This document shows, piece after piece, positions 39,601-47,499 of a DNA stretch of 64,000 nucleotides. Both the position numbers and the translations under genes were made by a program. The DNA is from Eledone cirrhosa (lineage: Eukaryota > Mollusca > Cephalopoda > Octopoda > Eledonidae), in assembly GCA_964016885.1 (NCBI GenBank), contig OZ024747.1, positions 6,942,631-7,006,630 on the forward strand, read 5' to 3'. Each line of letters starts with the position of its first letter. Within the stretch, counting starts at the first letter, position 1. The notes below the pieces were generated by a model. It was given only the letters and a program-made list of their open reading frames with translations, did no database searches and was not told where the DNA came from.

Positions 39601-42600
39601 ATGCATCTTGTTTTTTTTAAGGGATATATAGGATGATGATGATAGGACCTTATCTCATGTATCCTTTCCTTATTTAAGACAGTATATTGCAACATGAAGA
39701 ATATCTTAATGCTATTTCTAGTAGTGTGACTGACCACACACGCTCTGAGGAAAATTTGAAGAGCTTAGTAATCAACTAGTATAAGGTGATAAATCACCCC
39801 ACTTAACCTGATGCTCATCCTTTTACCATGTATAGAAGTAAATACTACCATCATGTAATATTGAGTTTCAGCACAATTAACTTATATGGTTTTATCTCCA
39901 GCTTAAGACCTAAGTAGGATCAGTCCTTTCCCAGATTATTCTGGAATAACAGAAGTCGTATTTTCAGCAAATGATGGAAACTTTTTTTGTATTGGTTTCG
40001 TCTGGATGAATGGGATATGTTCATGGCCACCACAAGTCCTCTGTGACTGATGAAACAACATGGTTTATGTTTGGAATATGATTGTTAAAGACAGGACATT
40101 TAATGATAATTCTTCCATGTTTAGATAATGTGAAATTTTGAGAAAAGAATCAGTAGGAACAAAATTTTCTAAAACTGCTACCCATAACAGGTTTCTGGTG
40201 TTACACAAATGGTTTCACCTATTGATAACCACCCCCACTTTATCTCATTAAAATAAAGAGATATTTGAGTCATTAAGTAAAAAAAAAAATATCACAAGAA
40301 ATTGATATCCTCAGGTCACATGATTGTTGTGTATGAAATGTTTACTACTATATTTTGTTAATGAATGTTAAATGAAATATGGCAAATTTTGAACAAAAAA
40401 CTTCATGTCACCTCTGCAGATGTTTAGATTATTGTGTTTGGTCTGACCTTCGAACATACCATGAAAATACAAACACACTCAATAATATGGACTTTGTAAA
40501 GGTTAAACATCTAGATGTGACAGACAATGGGTTATGGCACCTCCACAGGTCAAATTACTCACTTCATTTCATCAAAATGGTGCTTGAAATTGGTTGACCC
40601 CAGTGTTTCATTGGTACTTTATTTTATTGACTCCCGTAATAATAATAATAATAATAATAATAATATGCAACCACAGAAAAATGGATGTAAAAACAATGAC
40701 GATACACTTCTTTTTTTTATATCAAAACATCAGTCTTGATTACATCTAAAGAAATCTGTCAATAAAACAACTGAGTGTAGATAAAGCAAGTAATGTAAAT
40801 ATCTCTCCAGTGTGTCTGTATTTGGTATACTGATAAAATAGGTCCATATAACAAGACATACACAGCATATACATGTAGATTATAGTATATATATGTAATA
40901 TGTGGTGTGTACATGTGTGGAGATGCTATCAAATAGGGTGAAGACCCTTAAAGACAGAAGCAATTTGTTATTAAGTTTTACGTTAAGGCGCATGGCTTAG
41001 TGGTTAGAACATTGGGCTTACAATCATGAGGTGGTGAGTTCGATTCTCGGACTGGGTTTTGTGTTGTGTCTTTGAGCAAGACACTTTATTTCACGCTGCC
41101 CCAGTTCACTCAATTGTAGAAATGAGTTGTGACATCACCGGTGCCAAGCTGTATCAGCCTTTTCCTTTCCTTTGGACAACATTGGTGGTGTGGAGAGGGG
41201 AGACTGGTATGTATGGGTGACTGCTGGTCTTTCACAATCAACCTTGCTTCGGAGGGGAACTTTCTAGATGCAACCTTGCCTCGGAGGGGAACTTTCTAGA
41301 TGCAAATCCCATGGTTATTTGTGACCGAAGGAGGTCTTTACTTAATTGTGAAGTGAATCATTGTTGTTTTGAGATATACCATGTCATATTTGTTACAATC
41401 TTTCACAAAGCTGCCAGTAATATGATTATGAATAACAAGAAATTGAGTAGGACAGACATTTAGATGATATACATGATCGTTAAGTGAGATTCACACACAA
41501 AGGAGATAACACTATTTTGGTTTATTAGTACCACCATTACAAAAATAGCCCAATTGAAGGTAAACTGTAAGAATAGTTTTTCATAAATATATATTGATTC
41601 TGCCATCTGTGTATAAGAGAACATTTATACACCACAAAAGTGTTTATAAAATAATACATATGGAAAAAGAGTTATACATATTTATTTCTCACATCAAGAG
41701 AATAATTTAGTTGGTTTTTCAAGACATCTTGAAAGAAACAATCAAAGCTAGCACAACATGTAATATAAATCAAACATCCAGGTAAACTACCGGTAGAAAC
41801 AATCTTAAGTCTCTTGTAAAAGATGTAAGGGTTCTTAGAAACTAAAGTCATCTAGCTGGCCAGAGAGGATTTTATGGATGTAGTTCCAGACCCCTCTCAA
41901 TCACAGAACAAATTATAGAGATGCAGTTCCACATATCATTTCACAATATCTTCACTGAAGACATTGAGAAAAATGTTCTACCATCTTTAAAGATAGACTG
42001 AATCATAAATCTTGGTTTAGAGAGATCAACAAATTATTCTTGCACAAGACACAGACGTGGCATTGTTAGGAATGTTTATCATCATCGTTTAACGTCCATT
42101 TTGCACACTGCACTGCAATCAATTCATTTTTATATATTCATATTCATGCGCCAAATGTTACCAAGGGAGATAACTTTTTAGTGTTCACAACTCCCATATT
42201 CATCTTACGAGTAAAGATGGCAATGTTTTTTTTTGTAAGGATTTGGTATTTGTAGAGATAAACAGATATATCAGTTTGGCATTGATAACTCCAGTGGTAT
42301 CCTCTGTCATTTTCCATAAAGATCAACCTTATCACCAAGCACAGACCATGTTTGTCCAGCTTAGATTTATTTATGTTTGATTTTCCCATCATTAAGAGAT
42401 CATGTTTTGTTATCGTTGGAGGTAAGACTTTGGTGGAAAATGTGTTATTTATTTGTTAATCTTTCATTGAAATAATCTGGCAGTTGTTGGAGTTAGCTGT
42501 CACTCATTTCTACTTCACTCTCGCTTACCACATCGTTAGAATAACTTTCAGCTTCACTAGCTAAATACTCATCACCACTGTCCAGGAAAAAAATAGAATT

Positions 42601-44687
42601 ATCTGTATCACTTTCATCCTCCTCTTCCTCCTCCTCCTCATCATCATCATCCTCTTCCTCGCCATTATGGTCATCATTACCATCCTCATTGTTACCGTTA
42701 TCAGATGCTCCATTATCACCACCGAAAGCATCACCCTCATCAATCATATCACCAAATCCACCAACTGTCCAGTTACCATCATCTACATTGCCACCAAAAT
42801 GTGGTCCAATGTTGACATAGATAGTAGAAAACACACTACACCTTACCTCTTTGCTGACAGCGTTACTGTTTGACCTCAAGTTATGCACATATCCAAACGT
42901 TGTATTTGTACATTCAGTGAAGTTTGTGGCATATGTCTGAAATGTTGATTTCCCAATACTGGCCGTATCATGATCTGTTATATCCATGCTACAGCTGTTG
43001 GCAGCATTCAGTTTAGCAACGGCAGCTTCTGTTAATCCACTGTTACCTGCAGATACAATCAACATCACATTTCATTTGGCTTTCCCAATAATAATAATAA
43101 TAATAAAGGTTTTATAAAGGTAATATCAAATATACTGCAACATATATAACCTAGTTGTGTGAGTGTAAATTACCCCTACTTTGTATAGTGCACCATATCT
43201 GTAATCTCTCCATGTATAATGAGCACACAACACCATGACATAGCTCACAGCTATGAAGGTTTAGCTAGCCTCCTACAAAGTTGCACATGGAAATCATCAT
43301 CATCGTTTAACGTCTATCTTCCACACTAGCATGGGTTATAGAACTCATCTGTAATCTCTCCATGTACTGTAATCAATTCATTTTTATATATTCATATTCA
43401 TGTACCCCATGTATAATGAGATGCACTACATGTGTACTCGCCCATATAATATGAGATGTACATTTGTACTATACCCATGTATGATGAGATGTACATTTAA
43501 TCTCCCCATTTATATATACGCTACCTCCATGTAATGTAGGCTGCACTATAAAGTCTATAACCTGCTCATGTATAATGAGTTGCATTATATCATTAACCTA
43601 TCTGTTATATGAGGCAGCAAGTTGATAGGACATCAGATAGAATGTTTTGAGGTTCTGGCTCTGATCCCCAAACCTGCAGAGATCAACTTTGCCTTTATCC
43701 TTCTGAGGTTGATAAATAAATACCAGTCCAGTATTGGGACAGATTCTTCCTCTCTACCTCTCTCTCCTTTTCTGAAGAAGAAATGGTCTCTGCCAGGGTC
43801 AAACTGCCCAAGACATGCTGTATATTAATTCTGCACTCTCATGATTCCACCAGGTGTTACGGGTTTATACATACATGTATAATGAGATATACCACACCTT
43901 ATATAACCTACCTATGTATATTAGGTGTACCACAAATAAACCTACCTATACGATAATGTTGACTATCTCCCTGTAATGAGTGTGTACCACAATATATATA
44001 ATCTATCTATACATGAGGAGACTATGTCCATGTTATGTGAGGTATATCACAAGTTACCCATGTAATGAGATTGTGCCACCGCATCAGTAATTTACCCAAA
44101 TATGAGTTGGACAACAAGCTAGTCATGTAATAATAGCTGTCCCACATGTAATATGAGTGGTTTCACATATGTAACTTACCTATGTATAAATATTTAGTTT
44201 CTACAGCATCTTCGTGATATTACATAATTTTTCCTAACATAAAAAAATCCCTTTCTGACTAATTTTAGCAACGAAATATTAATTTATTCCTTAAAAAGCT
44301 ATAAATGATAATCACACACACAAAAGAAAATAAATAAACAACGTTTACTTGCTATTTGATAGTGACAAAATGAATTAAAAAAAAAATAATAATAAAAATA
44401 ACCCCCAAAATCAGGCAAATTTCATAATTCGTTCAGTAAAAATACTCAAAACATTATATTACACAAGATTATAATTTTTCGGAGTATTTACCCGATCTTT
44501 AGATATGAAATATTTAAAAATATTTATGATTTTAAATGAATTTACCTTTCGTGTAGCCTTGTCCAACTTTGTCGCGATGTCCTCGGAAAGATGGGTTACT
44601 GGTACAACTTTGTCCACGTTTCCAACGAGCAGCATTTCGTTTTGCCTTCATTCCATGAGTCCTTTTGTTCTTCTTTAAAGGACGCAT
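7946..44687 (-). CDS. RRP12: RRP12-like ribosomal RNA-processing protein, 34 exons, 1299 aa
   Basis: Nucleolar/nuclear HEAT-repeat factor that in yeast and humans serves pre-rRNA processing and Ran/karyopherin-linked export of pre-40S and pre-60S particles. Exons in transcript order: 44687-44546, 43046-42847, 36995-36912, 34595-34519, 33500-33395, 33263-33147, 32062-31924, 31064-30937, 29646-29548, 28886-28795, 28591-28480, 27115-26939, 25576-25541, 23979-23843, 23445-23324, 22857-22742, 22235-22124, 21310-21156, 20828-20767, 20459-20366, 19263-19105, 18756-18676, 17959-17845, 17420-17313, 16266-16109, 15411-15320, 14377-14219, 13842-13652, 13295-13194, 12474-12398, 11364-11295, 10711-10623, 9958-9876, 8054-7946. 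Every junction has GT/AG and matching phase; the sum is 3900 nt. Family landmarks: ECTNTTF near residue 95, TEYFAAL (exon 3), a NUC173-like middle, and C-terminal PDPYAYIQL then KMKGKFNSLL. Length matches the human protein (about 1297 aa). No frameshift or in-frame stop was found. Confidence 0.96.
8838..9182 (+). mobile_element. Composite SINE: family B head with LINE-type tail
   Basis: It begins with the tRNA-like TTGTGAGTTCAATTCTCAG part and CTTGAGCAAGACACTTTATTTC, runs through TGATAGGGACTGGGGTCC, and continues into GGAAGGACATCCAGC and a GATGATGATGAT end. The second half matches the 3' tail of the LINE at 7293-7820. Confidence 0.7.
9676..9830 (-). mobile_element. Degenerate family A SINE
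   Basis: It contains CCAGTCCATTACTGGTACTTTATTTTATCGACCCCGTAA and then a diverged tRNA-like part ending TCCGACACTCTACTGATTCTGCC. Confidence 0.5.
10330..10582 (-). mobile_element. tRNA-derived SINE, family B
   Basis: Reverse copy: the plus strand shows AGCAATGTGAAATGAAGTGTTT, then GGAATCGAACCGATGAC (B-box region) and CCCCTACCACTAGGCTATG (A-box region). Confidence 0.65.
12186..12360 (+). mobile_element. tRNA-derived SINE, family A
   Basis: It starts GGGCGGTGGATGGGCAGTAT with an A-box-like and a B-box-like (GAGTTCAA) segment and ends in the AGTAGAAACAATTATT tail. It lies in the RRP12 intron between exons 30 and 31. Confidence 0.7.
12844..13085 (-). mobile_element. LINE reverse-transcriptase C-terminal relic
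   Basis: Minus frame with LAGHAHRHPEL-like start, then LQSVLLWEPLHGHAGRGRPK, LTYVDALRTDTGL and MMRDRDRWRELV. This is the common end of LINE ORF2 in invertebrates. RRP12 intron between exons 29 and 30. Confidence 0.7.
14446..14880. repeat. 31-bp minisatellite, about 14 copies
   Basis: The unit contains ACAGATCTAGACTCACCAAC and CAACTGAACTA, in the RRP12 intron between exons 26 and 27. On the sense (minus) strand each unit carries GGTTGGTGAGTC, a good match to a splice donor. Confidence 0.9.
16493..16663. mobile_element. hAT-like MITE with 8-bp target duplication
   Basis: A 171-bp element with inverted ends GGCATGTCAAAC / GTTTGACATGCC, flanked by TTAGACTA at 16485-16492 and 16664-16671. Eight-base duplications are the rule for hAT transposons. 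RRP12 intron between exons 24 and 25. Confidence 0.8.
17051..17102. repeat. (AG)n microsatellite
   Basis: Uninterrupted AG run in the RRP12 intron between exons 24 and 25. Confidence 0.95.
17313..25576 (-). CDS. RRP12: RRP12 exons 13-24: central and second HEAT region (residues about 492-923)
   Basis: Exon 13 is a 36-nt microexon (VIGSRYPDLMKP). Exons 14-15 give FPRSWLVPVL and FFRTYFMPLSKKL; exons 16-18 give FWSLLPSFCNNPTDLK, SFKSIARTLG and AKNFLPILFNLY; exons 20-22 give LLDLCILM, KKCYRLLEEIFGSS and PRLRCLLHVVRKLE; exons 23-24 give AILCTREAGYRARRAAYSLL and ILTQYFHLIFAGFGG. All are recognisable RRP12 segments in the expected order. The 3' splice sites of exons 23 and 24 sit beside local duplications (see findings). 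Confidence 0.95.
17406..17577. repeat. 86-bp tandem duplication spanning the exon 24 acceptor
   Basis: Copies 17406-17491 and 17492-17577 differ at one or two sites. The first contains the start of RRP12 exon 24 (up to 17420) and its 3' splice site; the second carries an intact copy of both in the intron. Confidence 0.9.
18002..18495. repeat. Compound minisatellite (alternating about 50- and 54-bp units)
   Basis: About nine copies of a unit containing AGCTCTATAGCTACTGGCC and TGCAGTAGATAAACAGTGG; every second one has an extra ATATTAGTGGTGTT. It lies in the RRP12 intron between exons 22 and 23, starting about 40 bases from exon 23. Confidence 0.85.
19633..19847 (+). mobile_element. piggyBac-like MITE, copy 3
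   Basis: The cleanest copy: 215 bp including both TTAA. The 18-bp ends TTAACCCTTTAGCATTTA and TAAATGCTAAAGGGTTAA are exact inverted repeats. It lies in the RRP12 intron between exons 20 and 21. Confidence 0.85.
22898..23078. repeat. Two-copy direct repeat, unit about 90 bp
   Basis: The stretch from AAGCTCATCAACACTGTCAA to CAGTC.TCACTCTCCC occurs twice back to back, with few changes, next to the SINE at 23091 in the RRP12 intron between exons 15 and 16. Confidence 0.8.
23091..23288 (-). mobile_element. tRNA-derived SINE, family A
   Basis: Near-complete copy in reverse, from the TTGGCACAAGGCCAGCAATTAT tail to the CCAATCCACCGCCC head, in the RRP12 intron between exons 15 and 16. Confidence 0.75.
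24011..25490. repeat. 30-bp minisatellite, over 40 copies
   Basis: The unit begins TTGTAGAGTGGTATATAA and ends TATTACTGTG; units differ by ATA/AGA and GTG/GTA. After about 25222 it turns into a more complex repeat with TAGAACTGCAG. Because 30 is divisible by 3, it gives long open frames on both strands that are not genes. RRP12 intron between exons 13 and 14. Confidence 0.95.
25705..26331 (+). mobile_element. Non-autonomous Helitron
   Basis: It starts TCTATATATATAAAACTGAG after an A and ends GGGTACCACTGCTAG before a T. TC...CTAG ends inserted between A and T fit Helitrons, and the CCGGGTACC-type end is common in invertebrate Helitrons. Inside, a block around a GGCCCGCATTRGGTGAAAAAC motif occurs three times. 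No Rep/helicase frame. RRP12 intron between exons 12 and 13. Confidence 0.75.
26375..26577 (+). mobile_element. LINE-type 3' tail fragment
   Basis: It contains GTTGGTGTTAGGAAGGGCATC, AACCCATGCTAGCGTGGAAG and ends GATGATGATGATGAT, just beyond the Helitron. A shorter relic of the same tail is at 26704-26745. Confidence 0.65.
26939..36995 (-). CDS. RRP12: RRP12 exons 3-12: N-terminal HEAT-repeat region (residues about 115-491)
   Basis: These ten exons encode IAAVLAAVTEVIKENN, TEYFAALVTALDTMD, the KVPDAVLINRFSEVSKKLL helix pair, HRKPKIRKLSQGGVENIL, LATPLVIACCMQCLYG and ALYDYQPLMTDTQPSCAWL, followed by EVFRECVSKLVEAK. The amphipathic helix pairs are those of the RRP12 HEAT solenoid. The ALYDYQP..D.QP..AWL stretch aligns closely with human RRP12. 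Junction phases are 0,2,0,0,1,0,0,2,0,0 after exons 3 to 12. Introns here hold the 25-bp, 41-bp and 33-bp arrays. Confidence 0.95.
27205..27818. repeat. 33/34-bp GC-rich minisatellite, about 18 copies
   Basis: Unit AGGAGCTAGTTGCCAGGTCA followed by TCTGTGGCGCCCCC, with T/C and one-base C-run variants. It is the most GC-rich block of the window, in the RRP12 intron between exons 11 and 12, about 90 bases from exon 12. Confidence 0.95.
27818..27965 (+). mobile_element. SINE fragment, third tRNA-like family
   Basis: It contains AATGCATGGGACCTTGGGCG, TCTTCTACCATAGCCTTGAG and GTGAAATTGGTAGATGAAAAC. A related copy lies at 50625-50870, and inverted fragments at about 18490-18600 and 26585-26680. The family is common in cephalopod DNA. 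Confidence 0.55.
28903..28938. repeat. Poly(A) run
   Basis: A run of A of over 30 bases, starting 17 bases from RRP12 exon 10 on its acceptor side. On the sense strand it is a long poly(T) tract upstream of the exon 10 acceptor. Confidence 0.95.
29757..30893. repeat. About 41-bp minisatellite, about 27 copies
   Basis: Unit with ACACACCTGTAGTTACACAC and ATCAATGTCACAGACAGTA; length varies with the CA run and with CACAGACAG/CAGACAG. It ends 43 bases from the donor of RRP12 exon 8. Confidence 0.95.
32130..32300 (+). mobile_element. LINE reverse-transcriptase C-terminal relic (weak)
   Basis: A plus frame reads NRSHSRGKRRKNWAAVVRAD, resembling the GRPRKTW..V.ADL end of LINE ORFs, followed by frameshifts. 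RRP12 intron between exons 6 and 7. Confidence 0.4.
32447..32829 (-). mobile_element. Composite SINE: family B head with LINE-type tail
   Basis: Near-complete inverted copy of the element at 8838-9182. Its minus strand runs from GGCTTATGGTTAGAGCATTG (A-box) through GAGTTCAATTCTCGGAC (B-box) to the GGAAGGGCATCCAGC block and GATGATG end. It lies in the RRP12 intron between exons 6 and 7. Confidence 0.75.
33643..34099 (+). mobile_element. Possible second Helitron-like element
   Basis: It starts TCTAAACTATAATAAAGTAA and ends in a 14-bp-stem hairpin (34062-34075 with 34083-34096) running into CTAG before T. The hairpin touches the CTAG rather than lying some ten bases upstream, so the class is uncertain. 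RRP12 intron between exons 4 and 5. Confidence 0.4.
34702..34733. repeat. 32-bp perfect palindrome
   Basis: ACACAGGAATTCAAAC is followed at once by its reverse complement, with no spacer. It is embedded in a dispersed repeat (TCTAAAAACAAGTTTTGTAA region) related to 8330-8410 and 15610-15680. RRP12 intron between exons 3 and 4. Confidence 0.9.
35270..35445 (+). mobile_element. Unclassified short interspersed repeat
   Basis: It contains CATAAGAGGTGACTAAAAGG and ends in the CTAACCCATACC...GATGATGATT tail shared with the LINE-type repeats. RRP12 intron 3. Confidence 0.45.
35565..36893. repeat. 25-bp minisatellite, about 53 copies
   Basis: Unit AGTGTAAGTGGTATATAATG plus TAATA, with 26/27-bp variants (GTGTATACATG). 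It fills RRP12 intron 3 to within about 20 bases of the exon 3 donor. It yields stop-free frames of hundreds of codons on the minus strand that are not genes. Confidence 0.95.
38391..38537. mobile_element. hAT-like MITE, CAG...CTG ends
   Basis: A 147-bp element starting CAGCCATGGGTAAACT and ending GGTTGCCATGCCTG, flanked by TTCTAAAC (38383-38390) and TTCTGAAC (38538-38545), an 8-bp duplication with one change. RRP12 intron 2. Confidence 0.7.
38905..39060 (-). mobile_element. LINE reverse-transcriptase C-terminal relic
   Basis: Minus frame RARWLDNLHKLGWSRLGI, then WRWLLLTEPAERSVSGLCP and a stop after DHLKKKC. RRP12 intron 2. Confidence 0.6.
40983..41345 (+). mobile_element. tRNA-derived SINE, family B
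   Basis: It starts AAGGCGCATGGCTTAGTGGT with good A- and B-box-like segments (GAGTTCGATTCTCGG). Within its tail a 33-base block (CTCGGAGGGGAACTTTCTAG) is tandemly doubled at about 41241-41310. Confidence 0.7.
42493..42846 (-). CDS. Possible alternative 3'-terminal extension of RRP12 exon 2 (acidic tail)
   Basis: If the exon 2 donor at 42846 is not used, the RRP12 frame stays open for 117 more codons and stops at 42495-42493. The extension begins VRCSVFSTIYVNIGPHFGG, then becomes strongly acidic with a D/E run and ends SEVEMSDS. An AATAAA lies about 40 bases after the stop (42453-42448). Translation from exon 1 would give about 231 aa: the RRP12 N-terminus plus an acidic tail, without HEAT repeats. 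The D/E run partly reflects a GAD/GAT triplet repeat, so it could be a chance extension, or the terminal exon of another minus-strand transcript with an internal acceptor. Confidence 0.35.
   Translation of the reverse strand, partial: VRCSVFSTIYVNIGPHFGGNVDDGNWTVGGFGDMIDEGDAFGGDNGASDNGNNEDGNDDHNGEEEDDDDEEEEEEEDESDTDNSIFFLDSGDEYLASEAESYSNDVVSESEVEMSDS
42847..44687 (-). CDS. RRP12: RRP12 exons 1-2: basic N-terminus and conserved ECTNTTF region (residues 1-114)
   Basis: Exon 1 (44687-44546) starts MRPLKKNKRTHGMKAKR, a Lys/Arg-rich start as in other RRP12 proteins and a likely nucleolar-targeting segment. The ATG at 44687-44685 has A at -3. Donor GTAAAT lies at 44545, phase 1. Exon 2 (43046-42847) follows acceptor CTGCAG and ends in VSKE in phase 0 at donor GTAAGG. 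It carries ECTNTTFGYVHNLRSNS, corresponding to the conserved CTNVTF segment of vertebrate RRP12. The intron between exons 2 and 3 is 5.85 kb. Confidence 0.93.
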
Positions 44688-45085
44688 TATAAATTCTAAC
44701 TATTACTAATTTAATAAAAGTAAAGTTAAATACATACACATATATTATGTATAGGATATGCCTGATAGTTTACGCACGTGTATGGAGAATATATTCAAAC
44801 CGGAAGTGTAAAGAGTTATTCGACAGAGGAACATTAAAAACGGAGAGTAATGTGGAATTGTGTGATTAGATGGGGCTCCAGGCGAACAAATTATTATAAT
44901 TGTTGTTAATTAACTCTAGTTCAGCCCTGATACAGCAGACCCATGATCTGAGGCTTAGCACATCTGTGACTTCATTATACAATGTGTTCTTATTTATTTT
45001 AAAAGATGATAAGGCGTGATTTGACAGCTTTTTATAGTCTGACGATCAACTACGCCGAGGTTTATAAATTGCATCGCATTATTGT
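44688..45085. promoter_or_regulatory. RRP12 5' flank (presumed promoter region)
   Basis: Between the RRP12 start codon and the first intergenic SINE. No TATA box is evident on the minus strand. The sequence around 44761-44900 is the least repetitive stretch here. The promoter role is inferred from position only. Confidence 0.35.
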
Positions 45086-45434
45086 GTGGATTGGCAGTAT
45101 CGGTAGAGGTTCGGACGCCATGCTTTGACGCATAGAGTTACGGCCCTTGCCATTCTGAGTTCAAATCCCGCCGAGGTTAACTTTGCCTTTCATCCTTACG
45201 GGGTCGATAAAATAAAGTACCAGTAATGTACTGGGTAATTTTCTGGCCTTGTGCCAATAGTAGAAACAATTATTGTAGTGTTAATTGTATAGTTACGTCC
45301 CTTTACGATCTGAGTTCAAGTCCCGCCGAGGTTGACTTTACCTTTCATCCTTACGGGGTCGATAAAATAAAGTAGCAGTAAGGCACTGGGTAATTACTGG
45401 CCTTGTGCCTAAAGTAGAAACAATTATTGTAGTG
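45086..45434 (+). mobile_element. Family A SINE pair (full copy plus headless copy)
   Basis: The full copy at 45086-45276 starts GTGGATTGGCAGTATCGGTA. A second copy from 45290 lacks the head and starts inside the TAGTTACG(T/G)CCCTTTACG segment. Both end GTAGAAACAATTATTGTAGTG. The tandem arrangement suggests slippage or duplication after insertion. Confidence 0.75.
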
Positions 45435-45683
45435 TTAATTGTATGTGTTTATTTACACATTGATATCTTTCCTTTGATTTCACTTTATTTATTCACTTCC
45501 ATTATATTGTATATAACTATAAGAGTCATAAGTAAATAATCCAATTTATTTGTATTAAAAAAATCATTAAGGAAAGAAATCATTTATACCAAGGGCAATA
45601 ACTCAGTGTTTTAACCACCCAACGCACACACGCACTTGGTATAACTTTACCATCTTCATCTTTCAACACTTTATACTTGTTAC

Positions 45684-45756
45684 ACACACACACAGACAGA
45701 CAGACACACACACAGACACACTGACACACAGACACACATACAGAGACACACATACA

Positions 45757-45800
<44 letters not shown>

Positions 45801-45815
45801 CACATGTATACACTG

Positions 45816-45848
<33 letters not shown>

Positions 45849-45862
45849 CATACACACACTGA
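45684..45862. repeat. CA-rich microsatellite with TA blocks
   Basis: Runs of CA, CAGA and TATA. The minus Cys/Val-rich frames are artefacts of the repeat. Confidence 0.9.
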
Positions 45863-45892
45863 CACACACAGATATAGGCTAAAGAGTGAAAA

Positions 45893-46092
45893 TAATTGTT
45901 TCTACTCTTGGCACAAGGCCAGCAATTACTCCAGTACATTACTGGTACTTTATTTTATCGACCCCGTAAGGATGAAAGCCAAAATTAACCTCGGTTGAAT
46001 TTGAACTCAGATAATAAAGGGCCGTAACTCTATGCTGCAAAACACTACCAATACTGGTGTCTGACACTACCAATACTGCCAATCCACTGCCT
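45893..46092 (-). mobile_element. tRNA-derived SINE, family A
   Basis: Reverse copy; its tRNA-like end reads CTACCAATACTGCCAATCCACTGCC. It directly follows a CA/TA microsatellite. Confidence 0.7.
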
Positions 46093-46448
46093 AAATAGTG
46101 AAAATAATGTGTAATAAAATTGACATCAATTTTATTTAAATGAGAGTGGGGGAGCGGAGATGAAAAATGAATGAAATCAATGTGGTTGATTCCCGCAGTC
46201 AAGACACTTCACTCAAAGGCTGCCCTTCCCACCTAGCTAGGGACCTGGTTGTGTAATGCGAGACCACCCTTCCCACTGGAACCAAATATAGCACTGTAAA
46301 AGTACAAATGTTTCCTTAGTTTGAAGCCATAGGTCAATCTCTCAATAAGAGAGCGTCCAGGTGGTCGCTCAACCCACTAGAAATAGCAGCCGGAGCTTCC
46401 TCAATTTACACCCTACGATATTGCTTCTAACAATGAGATAGGTGTTAG

Positions 46449-46453
<5 letters not shown>

Positions 46454-46528
<75 letters not shown>
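46454..46528. repeat. (GA)n microsatellite
   Basis: About 37 GA units, followed at once by a family A SINE fragment in reverse (46530-46625). Confidence 0.95.
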
Positions 46529-46532
<4 letters not shown>

Positions 46533-46661
46533 GACCCCAGTACTTGAATGGTACTTTATTTCTCGATCCTGTAGAAGTGACAAGCAAAGTTAGCCTCAGC
46601 GGGATTTGAACTCACTTCAAGGCATTTTAACTGACGTTTTAAAGACTGCTGATTCGTTGCT

Positions 46662-46805
46662 TTACTGAGTTAGTGTGTTAGTGAGTGTGTTAGTATGTTA
46701 GAGAGTGTGTTAGTGACTGAGTTAGTGTGTTCGTGAGTGTGTTAGTGTGTTCGTGAGTGTGTTAGTGTGTTCGTGAGTGTGTTAGTGTGTTAGTGAGTAA
46801 ATTAG
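46662..46805. repeat. Short GTGAGTGTGTTAGT tandem repeat
   Basis: Degenerate units of about 20 bases (GTGAGTGTGTTAGTGTGTTC). Confidence 0.8.
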
Positions 46806-47188
46806 TTAGTTAATATATTTGTATGTTTGCCAGTTAATATGTTAATAAACTATTTATTATATTACTGAATTTGATAAACAAGGAAGTTTGACCAGGAGAC
46901 AATGGCGAGAACACTGCCCCCCCCCCCCCATGACGTAAAGACTTGCAATTACTCTAAAGACAAACAATTAATCTCAAATATTTGTTTTCAGACTGTATCA
47001 GACGATTTCCGGGTATATTTCAGTACAAAGCGGTCAGTTTCATGGATGATGTATGGAGTTTGAGTGCAACACATCAATTAGATAGATGTCTGCGAACGAT
47101 ATGATTCTACGAAGGGGAAAATACAATAGGAGCAAACGAAAAAAGCTTCTATGCAGTCGCTCTACTTGCTTGAAATAACAACCAAATA

Positions 47189-47360
47189 CAGTGAAATTCC
47201 GTTAAAACGAAATTCCGTTAAAACGAAATTCACGGAGTATAAAAAGAACGACCGAAACAAATCAAAGCGTTTGTTTGTTATTACTTCGGGGATTGAACAA
47301 AATTTCGTTACACTGAAAAATTCGTTATAATGGCATTCGTTTATATCGGAATTTTACCTG
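47189..47360. mobile_element. Tigger/pogo-like MITE
   Basis: A 172-bp element between TA dinucleotides, starting CAGTGAAATTCCGTTAAAAC and ending TATATCGGAATTTTACCTG. The ends are imperfect inverted repeats with the CAGTRAAATTCCG core of Tigger-type elements. No transposase. Confidence 0.75.
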
Positions 47361-47499
47361 TACCTTTACAACCACTCCATATCATTTCGTCATATGACAG
47401 GTCTTTTAAAAGACGACCATGATCCATGTGATGGATATGTCGAAGCCATCTAAGGCGTCGTTGGTGTAGGAAAAAGCGAACACAGAAAGGATCCCTGGT

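Larger units (their letters stand above)
36996..42492. other. RRP12 intron 2, remainder
   Basis: Large intron with no convincing exon on either strand. It holds a dispersed repeat at about 37280-37690, a LINE-type tail at 38010-38165, the hAT MITE at 38391, a LINE relic at 38905, a copy of a GTTTAACCC-type repeat at 37760-37880, a family B SINE at 40983 and short AAT runs (40637-40663). The plus frames at 38914, 39233 and 40379 have no gene-like features. Confidence 0.5.

Noticed and set aside
40983..41060. Possible tRNA gene from A- and B-box-like sequences
   Set aside because: The sequence is the head of a repeated SINE; no cloverleaf with proper acceptor stem was found here or in the other SINE heads.
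42493..43068. The 191-codon minus frame as a stand-alone gene starting MMLIVSAG
   Set aside because: Its first part is intron plus RRP12 exon 2, with a clear acceptor at 43047; only the extension past 42846 needs explaining.
45580..45939. Cys/Val-rich minus frames
   Set aside because: They translate CA/GT microsatellite sequence; not a cysteine-rich protein.
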